Source of the DNA: Bdellovibrionales bacterium
Lineage (GTDB): Bacteria > Bdellovibrionota > Bdellovibrionia > Bdellovibrionales > UBA1609
DNA: 64,000 nucleotides
Assembly (NCBI GenBank): GCA_016714165.1
Contig: JADJNU010000001.1
Span: 434,001-498,000, forward strand
Reading direction: 5' to 3'
Of this stretch, positions 44,565-52,903 are shown piece by piece. The notes under the pieces are model-generated. The model was given only the letters and a program-made list of their open reading frames with translations, did not search any database and was not told where the DNA came from. A program made the position numbers and the translations under genes. The number at the start of each line of letters is the position of its first letter. Position 1 is the first letter of the stretch.

Positions 44565-45245
44565 ATGACTGATTTGTTTTCTGCTTCGTTTGAACATCTT
44601 CATCTCTTAAAGCATCCATTCTATCAAGCTTGGGCGGCCGGAACTTTGTCACATGACCTGCTCCGCAACTATGCCACCCAGTACTATTTTCACGTTGACT
44701 GTTTTCCACGATATTTGGGCGCTATACACTCTCACTGCGAAAACCAGAATCAACGAAAGAAAATTTTGGAAAATCTAAATGAAGAGGAAGGAACTTTTTA
44801 CGGGACTTCGCATCCAGAACTTTGGCTGCAATTTGCTGAAGGACTGGGCGCTCATCGCGATGAAATTCTCAGGGCAGAACCTGGTCGTGCAATTCAAAAT
44901 GTGATATCCCATTTTTTTCAATTTTCTCGATCCTCTTTTGAGGAGGGACTGGGCGCGCTGTATGCATATGAATCGCAGGTGCCGGAGATTGCAGATTCGA
45001 AGTTGGAGGGGTTAAGGTTGCGGTACGGAATAGATGACGAGAGGACGCTTGCTTTTTTTGAAGTTCATCGAAAGGCCGATATTGAGCATCGCTCTGTCAT
45101 TTTGGAAATGCTAGAGAATCTGCCGCATGAGAAAAGGCAACTGGCTCAGAATTCTGCTATCGGAGCGGCTCAGTCACTTTGGGATTTTCTGACGACAGTG
45201 CAGGAAGAAAGAGAGAGTTGTGCCCCAAAACAGCTTTGCATGTAG
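44565..45245 (+). CDS. CADD-like pABA synthase (self-sacrificing metalloenzyme family)
   Basis: A 226-residue all-helical protein of the CADD/TenA-like family. In Chlamydia CADD (CT610) makes p-aminobenzoate from its own tyrosine, replacing PabABC. Residues aligned to the Chlamydia protein from memory are all kept: Tyr20 (HPFYQAW), the Tyr40-Tyr41 pair, Glu in NLNEEEG, His83, Glu136 (YAYESQ), Lys146, His168, Asp172 and His175 (HRKADIEH). GGAGGA lies before the ATG. The GTG of folB lies inside its 3' end, so translation is coupled. The chlamydial death-domain role is not implied here. Confidence 0.9.
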   Translation: MTDLFSASFEHLHLLKHPFYQAWAAGTLSHDLLRNYATQYYFHVDCFPRYLGAIHSHCENQNQRKKILENLNEEEGTFYGTSHPELWLQFAEGLGAHRDEILRAEPGRAIQNVISHFFQFSRSSFEEGLGALYAYESQVPEIADSKLEGLRLRYGIDDERTLAFFEVHRKADIEHRSVILEMLENLPHEKRQLAQNSAIGAAQSLWDFLTTVQEERESCAPKQLCM

Positions 45246-45606
45246 TGCCCTTAAAATTGAGGAGTTGACTCTTTCTGTGCGATTGGGGTGCTCAAAGGCC
45301 GAGAGATCTAAAACCCAAGAGGTTCGGGTGTCAGTTGAGATTCGATTTCTTAAGTGTCCAAAAGGAGCACTGACGGACTCTCTCAACGACACGATTTGTT
45401 ATGCGACTGTGTCCGAGGCGATCAAGAGACACTGCGAGTCTCGTGAATTTCATTTGGTCGAGAGAATGGGTTATGATATTTATGGTCTTGTTCGAGAGAT
45501 AGTCGGTTCCACCGACGATCTTGGAATTTCTGTTCACAAAATGCATCCGCCGGTCGAGAATCTTCGCGGGGGAGTCATCTTTCGGTGTGGGGATTTTGTG
45601 ACATGA
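45220..45606 (+). CDS. folB: Dihydroneopterin aldolase
   Basis: FolB cleaves dihydroneopterin to hydroxymethyl-dihydropterin in folate synthesis. The 128-residue protein has the family patterns LGCSKAERSKTQEVRVSVE and TICYATVSEAIKR, with the catalytic Glu in FHLVERMGYDIYGLV. It starts at GTG 45220, overlapping CADD by 26 bases, and its stop overlaps the folK ATG. It is the second gene of the folate operon. Confidence 0.9.
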   Translation: MPQNSFACSALKIEELTLSVRLGCSKAERSKTQEVRVSVEIRFLKCPKGALTDSLNDTICYATVSEAIKRHCESREFHLVERMGYDIYGLVREIVGSTDDLGISVHKMHPPVENLRGGVIFRCGDFVT

Positions 45607-46870
45607 GATGTTTTGTGGGTTTCGGTTCCAATCTGGGCGATCGAAGATCCAATTTGGAAATGGCCGCAAGGTCTCTTGCGAGTGAAAGGGAGGCTCGGTT
45701 GCTTCGGCGATCACCTCTTGTCGAAACTCCGGCACTGGTTCCTGAGGCTGCGCCTTCGCACTGGCGGAAAACATTTCTGAACGCTGTCGTTGAGATAGAC
45801 TGGTGCGGCAGTCCCACAGAACTTGTGAGATGTCTTAAGAAAATTGAAATCGATCTCGGGAGAGAGTCGGCCCCTCGGTGGGCACCAAGATCACTGGATC
45901 TTGATCTTCTCACTTTTGGAGACCAGACACTTCATAGCGAAAATCTTCAGGTGCCTCACACGGAGATTTTTAATCGGCAATTTGTGCTGACGCCGCTCAA
46001 GCACCTTTCCCCCTCATTGAAAATTCCGGGACATACAGAGAGCGTACTGGAGCGCAGCCGTTCCTTGGATAATCCACTTCCTTTGTGGATGGGCATTTTA
46101 AATTTTACGCCCGATTCCTTTTCTGACGGCAACGAACTCTCTTCTTCTGAAAAGCTGGAAGATCTATTGGACGTCTTTGATCGAGATAATACGCAGATCC
46201 TTGATTTGGGGGCTGAATCAACCAGGCCAGGCGCCCATCCGCTCTCTCCCGAAGAAGAGTGGGGTCGGCTCGCAGCAAAGCTCGAATTGGTTCTTGAAAG
46301 ATTTCGAGGTCGAATGTTTCACCCCTGCATCAGCGTAGATACCTACCACCCGGAAACAGCTGCGAGGCTTTCGTCCCTTGGCGTGGAAATCATCAATGAC
46401 GTCAGTGGATTGGCAAACGAGGGCATGCTCGAAGTTCTCAAAGGGTCAAATTGCCAGTATGTATTGATGCACAGTCTGACAGTTCCTGCCAATCCAAATG
46501 TGAAATTGAACGTTGATGATCCCGTCCAGAGCATCATTGACTGGGCCCTAAGGAAAATGGACCAACTGGATCATTCTGGTGTCAATCTTGACAGGGTAAT
46601 TTTCGACCCGGGCATTGGTTTTGGAAAAACTGGAGAGGATTCGATGCTTCTCCTCGAGCAAATCCAAAGATTTTTTCTCTTCCTGTTCGAATTCTTGTTG
46701 GACATTCCCGAAAATCCTTTCTCAATCAATGGGGCCATCGCGAGGCAGGGGATCGTGATCCTGAGACTTTGGGTGTTTCCCTCAAACTTGCAGAGAGAGG
46801 CGTTGATATTTTGCGCGTACACAGACCTGATCTCCATCAGCGCACGTTTCGCACTTTTCGGGAGGTCTGA
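45603..46870 (+). CDS. folKP: Fused HPPK-dihydropteroate synthase FolKP (frameshift near 46665)
   Basis: A bifunctional enzyme. Residues 1-143 are FolK (FVGFGSNLGDRRSN, and the HPPK signature RWAPRSLDLDLL at about 92-103). From residue about 160 it is FolP (MGILNFTPDSFSDG, ILDLGAESTRPGA, DPGIGFGKT). The open frame leaves DHPS sense after LLEQIQ. With one more A in the AAA at 46666-46668 the product continues KIFSLPVRILVGHSRKSFLN to a TGA at 46868-46870, a normal DHPS end with the SRKSF sulfa-site loop. The original frame instead runs on into the next gene, producing an artefactual longer ORF. Confidence 0.9.
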
Positions 46871-46871
46871 A

Positions 46872-47609
46872 GTGAAACCCCTGTCGATCCACCCCATTCA
46901 GACTCGAATATTTCGTCAACGTGAAGACCTTTGTGACTTTATTGTTCAATCGATTCCCAGCCAGCTTGTTCACGAGGGGATTTTGCTGGCCGTTACATCA
47001 AAGGTACTGAGTCTTGCAGAAGGGAGATTGATGTCCCATGCCAACATTTCAAAACGAGAAATCGTAAAGAAGGAGGCGGACCTTTACCTTGGCGAGATCG
47101 GTCACGGTTGCTTTCTTACAATCAAGAACGGTCTTCTTATACCTTCGGCGGGAATTGACGAATCCAATTCTGAAAATGGTGACTTGATCCTTTACCCGGA
47201 GGATCCCTTCGAAAGTACGCAGGAGCTTTGGAAGGATCTTCGAAAGGCTTGGAATATAGAACGCCTTGGTCTTGTGGTGACCGATTCTCACGACACCGCT
47301 CAGAAGAGGTGTGACGGGAATATGTTTGAGTTATGCTGGATTTCGTGGGTTCAAAATCTTGTTGGTACACGTGACTTATTCGGTCGTGAACTTCGTATGA
47401 CACAGATGAATTATGCAGATGGTCTTTCGGCCGCTGCTGTTATGATGATGGGTGAAGGGGCTGAAGCGAGGCCTCTTGCTATCATTGAGAATGCCGAAGT
47501 TCAATTTTCTGAGGAGGTCATAAAGGAGGAATTGCAAATTCCTCTTGAAGAGGATTTGTATTATCCTCTCTTGCAAGCTTTCCTATCAAAAACAGATGGG
47601 CGTGGCTAA
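46872..47609 (+). CDS. CofE-like gamma-glutamyl ligase, probable FolC2
   Basis: A 245-residue protein of the F420:gamma-glutamyl ligase (COG1478) family: LLAVTSKVLSLAEGRLMS, SAGIDESNSENGDLILYPED, VVTDSHDTAQKR and GLSAAAVMMMGEGAEARPLA. No F420 genes are nearby. In Chlamydia a COG1478 member in the folate locus (FolC2) replaces dihydrofolate synthase FolC. The same neighbours here make that role likely. The GTG start follows the true folP stop by one base. Confidence 0.85.
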   Translation: MKPLSIHPIQTRIFRQREDLCDFIVQSIPSQLVHEGILLAVTSKVLSLAEGRLMSHANISKREIVKKEADLYLGEIGHGCFLTIKNGLLIPSAGIDESNSENGDLILYPEDPFESTQELWKDLRKAWNIERLGLVVTDSHDTAQKRCDGNMFELCWISWVQNLVGTRDLFGRELRMTQMNYADGLSAAAVMMMGEGAEARPLAIIENAEVQFSEEVIKEELQIPLEEDLYYPLLQAFLSKTDGRG

Positions 47610-47700
47610 GAAAATGAGAGGTCTTTGAGAGTAATTGGTGTGGCAAGACGGAATTTGAGGATTCACCAGATCTAGAGATTTATTGGGTCTAATTGCCAGC

Positions 47701-47752
47701 GGGCTATAGGGTGCCATTCCTATTTTTTGGAAAAAAATGGGACCGATAGCCC
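47701..47752. terminator. Large imperfect hairpin after the folate operon
   Basis: Outer arms GGGCTAT/ATAGCCC and inner arms CCATT/AATGG form a 52-base stem-loop with an A/T-rich apex, starting 92 bases after the folC2 stop. It probably marks the end of the folate transcript, though no U-tract follows it directly; a mobile-repeat origin is also possible. Confidence 0.45.
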
Positions 47753-47840
47753 ACTTACATTAATCTTCTACGTAAGGTTCTTGATTTTGGCCCACTGGAC
47801 CGGATACGAATTGGTTCAAAATTTGCAAACACATTTGTTC

Positions 47841-49869
47841 ATGTATAAAATTAACTCTCTAATTCAGGTAAAGGTATTTTTTCACTGCAGCAGTTCACTT
47901 TAATTTTAAGCTTCTGTATAGCAAATTTTGTCACCTCGCCGTCGTTTGGGGCTGAGGGGGAGAACCAAGTCTTTTAGATGCCCATGTTCATATTGATCTC
48001 AACGAAAGTGGAGAAATAGAGTCCGTGGACCGCAAGCTCGATCATTTTTGAAGAAAGGCAAACTCAAAAGGCTCTGATTATTTCCCCGCATACATAGTAG
48101 ATGATCAGTATAAACCTTTTAGGGGGAAGCTTCATCTGCGAGATTTGTTTAACCAAAAGACAGCAGAGCTTATTAGAAAACATCCTGACCGGCTAATGGG
48201 GTTATGTGGATTGGGTCATAATTGGTCTGATGGAGCAGAAATCACGTCGATGTGTTTGAAAAATGAAGGTATGATAGGCATTAAGCTAAGGATTTCAGAT
48301 GATGACAGCATCGAAAGACTCACGGTCTCCTCTATTTTTAATAATGTTGTCCGATCGATTAGAAAAAATCGCAACAAAATAAGAATGATTCTGATACACA
48401 TGCCTGGAAATTACCCTTGGGTAGCAGCTAATCCAACTCTTCATTCGGCAGAAGTTCGAAATAATGAATATTCAAAAGATGTAAAAGAGATAGAAAAACT
48501 GATCGAACTAGGGCATCTCTTCCCAGAGATTCAGTTTGTTGTTGCCCACTCTCAATCCTCATACGAATTAGTTGACGAGCTTTCAAAGAGATTAAAATTA
48601 AGAAATTTAAGGAACTTCTGGTTAGAAACTTCCACAGCCCTTACTACACTTGATTCTGATAGATATAAGCCCATTGATGAAAAGGACTCTTGGAGAAAGT
48701 ATGCGGAATCATGGAAGCGGTTTGGAATAGACAGAGTTTTATTTGGTTCAGATCAGATTATTGGTGAAAGAGGTGTTTTCGAAAACGATTATGATAGCGG
48801 TGAAAGGTTTAAGAACGAAGTATCAAGTATATTAAATAGTCCCTTTTTGCGTTTAGATGAAAAGGATTCCATACTTGGGTATAACAGCGAAAACTTCTTT
48901 AATATTGTCTGCGATAAATGCAGACCAGACTTCCTAGAAGTAAAGAAATCACAAAAAGCCGAAATAGCTAAGAGAAATTTTGACACAACAGTTCTATTTG
49001 AGAGCAATGGGCAATGTAAGAACTTTTATGAATGTTCATGTCAAGGTACGAATTCTACTAGTGACGGCCTTGTTATACCAATGGCAAAAGTGTTGAGTAA
49101 CAATATGCTTTTTTCTGAACTCCAACAGGAAATTGACAGTTACTTTGTTGAGTGGATAAGGAATCCTATTAGAGGACAAAATAAAATAGACTATGTTATT
49201 TCTGAATATGTGAAAAATCATAAACTAAATGAAAAGCTCTCGCATTGGATATCAGTTTTGAGGCTTGTTAGAGAGGACGCCTATCAGATATTTTCCGGGA
49301 AGATTGGGCAAGAGCAAATGGCCAGGCTAAGTTCGCGTCTCGAGAAAATTACAGTGGCCAATGATTTTTTAGAAAATCCTGAACTACTTTTTGATATTAC
49401 TGCTCATTCTGGGCAAGATATTTTGGTTGGGGGCCTGTTGGCAGAGTCGAATACAAGTTTTGCGGCGATCTATTCTACACTAGCTCATGAAGTTGCCCAT
49501 AAACTATCAGAATTGGGTTCAGAATATTTTGGGTCAACTAAGCGGTGTATCCAAGAGAGTATGTCTGAGGAATTGGTTTTGCCTGGGATTGTTGTCAGCC
49601 AAGAGGAGGTTTGGGCCGATACTTTCGCAAGGGAGAGTTTAGCAATTAGAATGCAAAAGCTAACCTGGGATGATGAAACTAAATCCAAAGGACTACGAAA
49701 CACGTTAAGAACCTTTTGTGGCTACCTTGGCTCTAAAAGCGGTCATCCGTCTGGGCGGTGGCGAATTGAAAGTTTAATGGATCATCCTGTCTTAAATCAG
49801 ATTGTAAACAGTATTGGACCAACTATGCCCAAACCAAATCTCAATCAATGTGCAATCACTCGTTCATAG
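47841..49869 (+). CDS. Exported amidohydrolase fused to a zincin-like domain (frameshifted N-terminus)
   Basis: The clean part from 48145 encodes 574 residues: an amidohydrolase-2 barrel (MGLCGLGHNW, GMIGIKLRIS, QFVVAHSQSS, DRVLFGSDQII), then a C-terminal half with HEVAHKLSELG (HExxH) and EEVWADTFARE, a zincin pattern reminiscent of M13/M48 peptidases. Upstream, several frames give a signal sequence (MYKINSLIQVKVFF..LILSFCIANF) and the HxH metal motif LLDAHVHIDLNE. Joining them needs about five single-base homopolymer corrections between 47880 and 48085. Base composition is more AT-rich than the neighbours, suggesting transfer. The substrate is unknown. Confidence 0.65.
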
Positions 49870-50080
49870 CTGACAGGGTTTATCGGGATATTTCAAAATT
49901 CCTCGTCCGAATTTGTATGTGCCCACATTTCAATGGATGGGGCCTGGGTTTTTGTAGAATCCTAAGTTATTTCTCAACTTTCAGAAAGAACGAGTTGAGT
50001 CCCGCAGAGGCCTTGAAACTCTTTTTCGATCGAAAATTTCCAGCCTTCGTTACGAAGGGACTGACCAGTTACAAGATTTA

Positions 50081-50929
50081 CTAAATCGCAATCGACTTCA
50101 AAAATTCTACAATGCATTTTGTGCTGGCCGTCTTTGGCAAATCGGCTCTATAGATAAAAGTCACTTCATCGGTATAGTGGGGATGCTTTTCGAGTCTTCT
50201 TAAACTCGGTGCCATTGCTTTTACTACACGAGTTGGCAAAATCGCGATTCCGGCCCCCGATCCGGCCAGCATGGCAATGACTTCCAGGCTTTCAGAGTAG
50301 ATTGTTCGTTCGTAATTTTCTTTTTGATTTAATTTCTTTAACATAGCCTGCGCCTGAGGCATGTCGGGGTTATAAATCAATACATTGTCAAGCCCACCTG
50401 AGACTCCCCAAAAACAAACTTCGTCAGCTGCCAACTTGTAGATGACGAGATCGGAGTGCCTAATTGGATTTACAACAATTCCGAAATCAATACGGCCTGA
50501 GATCACTCCCTCGCAAACGATCCGAGATGAGTTGTGCACAAGATTGATTTCGATACTGGGATAGTTTGAATAGATCTCTCTTATTACATTTTTTAGCGCG
50601 TAAATGGCTACCGAGGGATGACACCCCATCGTAAATCGGCCAACAAGTTCGGTATGGGATCTCTTTGTTTCAGATACGACGGCCTGCCAACTTGCAAGTA
50701 ATTGATTGGATTCACGGAGCAGCCTTTGCCCAGATGTTGTCAGCACGAGCCCGCGACTTCGACGTAAAAAGAGTTTCACCTGGAGCAGGTTTTCGAGTCT
50801 CTTAAGTGCCAAGCTGAGAGCTGGTTGGCCAACGCCCAGTCTTTCGGCGGATCGGGAGAGATTTCCCGTGTGTGCAATATCTTGAAAATATCGCAAGTCC
50901 CAAGGGTCCGGACAAGTATTAATATTCAT
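50081..50929 (-). CDS. LysR-family regulator of the dioxygenase gene
   Basis: A 282-residue LysR protein: the HTH segment is FQDIAHTGNLSRSAERLGVG and QPALSLALKRLENLLQVKLF, and a full effector domain follows. It is divergent from the intradiol dioxygenase gene with 88 bp between start codons, the usual layout for catabolic LysR activators of the CatR/CatM type. That regulatory pairing is inferred. Confidence 0.88.
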   Translation of the reverse strand: MNINTCPDPWDLRYFQDIAHTGNLSRSAERLGVGQPALSLALKRLENLLQVKLFLRRSRGLVLTTSGQRLLRESNQLLASWQAVVSETKRSHTELVGRFTMGCHPSVAIYALKNVIREIYSNYPSIEINLVHNSSRIVCEGVISGRIDFGIVVNPIRHSDLVIYKLAADEVCFWGVSGGLDNVLIYNPDMPQAQAMLKKLNQKENYERTIYSESLEVIAMLAGSGAGIAILPTRVVKAMAPSLRRLEKHPHYTDEVTFIYRADLPKTASTKCIVEFLKSIAI

Positions 50930-51017
50930 AATAGCAATTCATATACTATCAATTTAAATAAATACAAGGATTTGGGTATAAATCTGTACAGACATTTAAA
51001 TATATGGGGGGCGCAAA

Positions 51018-51803
51018 ATGAAAAATTCAGTATCTCGCAGGGGTTTCTTTAGGGTCGGAATGGGTGCTGCAGGCACCTTGGTTGCAGGTCGCACACTCGC
51101 AGAACTGTGCGGTCAGACGACCGGCGAACAGCCACTGGGTCCATTTTTTCCAAAACCAGGGACTCCTGAAGACCCTATTCGAGAAGACAGAAATCCCGCA
51201 ACTCCGATCTATCTCGCCAATGACGGTGATTTAACGATTGTTAAGGGGAGAAGTGGGGTGGCGGATGGGCAAAAGGTTTACGTCAAAGGGCAAGTGACGA
51301 ATGCTGCTTGTCAGCCTATTCCAAACGCAACTCTCATCGTTTGGCAGGCGTCAAAAAGCGGACGCTACAATCATAAGGGTGATGATGAAAACCATGATTT
51401 TTATCATCCTAAAACGGGTGAGATCATAAAGAGAACCATGGATCACTCCTTTCAGTACTGGGGTAAGATACTAACAAATGAAAAAGGTGAATATGAATTT
51501 AAGACGATCGTTCCTGGGTTTTACCCGGCTGATTTGCGAAGCGGTTGGTATCGACCGCCGCACATTCACTTTATGGTGTCCGCGACAGGATACCCACAAT
51601 TTGTTACCCAGCTTTATTTTAAAAGTGACAAGATTGATAACAATGAATGGATTCAGGAGTTAAATTTAAAGGATGCGATTTTGCAAGGATCCAGCATCAC
51701 GGATGAGCAAAGGGAGAAGCTTGTTGTTGATTTTGTCGAGAGCAAGGATCCCTCTTATGCGGATGGATTGATTGGCCAATTCAATATTATCTTAGCTCGA
51801 TAA
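51018..51803 (+). CDS. Tat-exported intradiol ring-cleavage dioxygenase-like protein
   Basis: A 261-residue protein. A twin-arginine signal (SRRGFFRVGMGAAG, residues 6-19) implies export of a folded metalloprotein. The rest is an intradiol dioxygenase fold: VYVKGQVTNAACQPIPNATL, then probable Fe(III) ligands Tyr117 (SGRYNH), Tyr178 and the pair His182/His184 (YRPPHIHFMV). Extracytoplasmic members occur widely, and the substrate could be a catechol-type compound. GGGGGG lies ten bases before the ATG. The aromatic pathway genes that normally accompany it are absent. Confidence 0.88.
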   Translation: MKNSVSRRGFFRVGMGAAGTLVAGRTLAELCGQTTGEQPLGPFFPKPGTPEDPIREDRNPATPIYLANDGDLTIVKGRSGVADGQKVYVKGQVTNAACQPIPNATLIVWQASKSGRYNHKGDDENHDFYHPKTGEIIKRTMDHSFQYWGKILTNEKGEYEFKTIVPGFYPADLRSGWYRPPHIHFMVSATGYPQFVTQLYFKSDKIDNNEWIQELNLKDAILQGSSITDEQREKLVVDFVESKDPSYADGLIGQFNIILAR

Positions 51804-51820
51804 GCATTACACGCTGAGCA

Positions 51821-51852
51821 GCCTTTGGGGCCTCGTACGAGACCCCAAAGGC
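51821..51852. terminator. Strong hairpin after the dioxygenase
   Basis: Perfect 10-bp arms GCCTTTGGGG (51821-51830) and CCCCAAAGGC (51843-51852) enclose an 8-base palindrome TCGTACGA. It begins 17 bases after the dioxygenase stop. No T-run follows, so termination is probable but not certain. Confidence 0.6.
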
Positions 51853-52059
51853 CCAACCCAAGAGAGAAAGGTTTGGAGATAATAGGCCAATTCAAAGCAT
51901 TGGACTTAGCAGATTGTATGCCATATAAGGCATTTCTCCTCAGGTTGAGACTGTCAGATGCGCAAATGCAGATTCTCCAATTTGGTCCGGTTTGAAAAAG
52001 TTCCGAATTTGCTCTTTTTTCGGATGGAAAGGACATGTCTTTTGATGAAAATCGAGCGA

Positions 52060-52641
52060 ATGAAATTCTATTGGATTGCTGTTGTATTGATCTTGAGCAT
52101 TCGATCGAATGCAAGTTGTGGCTCATTTCTTGGATATACAGCTGTCATTGGTCGGGAGCCGGCCTTAATTGGGGCGCCGTTTGTTTCCTTGAGCACGCTT
52201 AAAATGGTTGATGAGATATTCTTGCCGAACTCAGCAATGAGAGAAGCGGGTATTGCGAGTCCTTTCACTCAAACGATAAGGGACTGGGCATTTCGCTTTT
52301 TCATGAACCCTTCGGTCATTCATGTCACAGAACCTCAGCTTGTTCAAGCGAGCAGAAATCTCACAGATCTCAAGAATAGGCTGTATCGTTTCATTCAACT
52401 GTCTGATCGCCTCGAAGGTTTATCTTCGATAGTTCGGGAAATTTCAGATCATTGGGAACGGGAGAGAATTACCCACAAAATTCTTGGTTCGATTAATCCC
52501 TACGCAATTTTGGTTTTGCCGCAAAAGCGTGGATCGATGCTTAATGATTTTGCTTACTATATAAAGAGCGAAATCAACTTAGATCTTGTTGTTGAACCCT
52601 CTATTTGCCGTCAAGGTAATGCCCTCCGTTTGGACTCTTAA
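52060..52641 (+). CDS. Exported protein of unknown function
   Basis: About 193 residues from ATG 52060, chosen because it gives a standard signal peptide (MKFYWIAVVLILSIRSNA) and has a GAGCG upstream; earlier in-frame ATGs lack a ribosome site. The mature part starts with a single Cys-containing SCGSFLGY and is helix-rich with no known motif. It is coupled by a one-base overlap to the next small gene. Confidence 0.55.
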   Translation: MKFYWIAVVLILSIRSNASCGSFLGYTAVIGREPALIGAPFVSLSTLKMVDEIFLPNSAMREAGIASPFTQTIRDWAFRFFMNPSVIHVTEPQLVQASRNLTDLKNRLYRFIQLSDRLEGLSSIVREISDHWERERITHKILGSINPYAILVLPQKRGSMLNDFAYYIKSEINLDLVVEPSICRQGNALRLDS

Positions 52642-52853
52642 TGTTTTACCTCCCAATGCCGGAACTCAAAATGTCGCGATCTGAATACGCTTTATTGGGA
52701 GGAGGTGAGAGGAATCAGTTGGTAAATAGGCTTGAAATTAAAGTGAGAGAACTTGGGGCGGCTGCCGCGACTCGGGAGAGGGAATTTTGGTCTATGTTGC
52801 AGACTGAAGATCGAGAAGATCTTACCTACTTTGTTAAAACGAACGGCAGGTGA
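52641..52853 (+). CDS. Small protein coupled to the upstream exported protein
   Basis: A 70-residue charged protein whose ATG shares a base with the upstream TAA (TAATG). A GGAGGAGG string lies inside the ORF near codon 20 and might mark an alternative start. No family is recognised. It may also be a frame-displaced tail of the upstream gene, given how many indels this window has. Confidence 0.4.
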   Translation: MFYLPMPELKMSRSEYALLGGGERNQLVNRLEIKVRELGAAAATREREFWSMLQTEDREDLTYFVKTNGR

Positions 52854-52903
52854 AATTCGAAATCAGCAGTCAGGCACACCTTGGACATTAAATCATGGAC
52901 AGT

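Noticed and set aside
45585..47609. A single 674-codon fusion of FolK, FolP and the gamma-glutamyl ligase
   Set aside because: The open frame between 46670 and 46872 encodes nonsense, while the +2 frame encodes a perfect DHPS C-terminus and stop. The long ORF arises from a one-base error.
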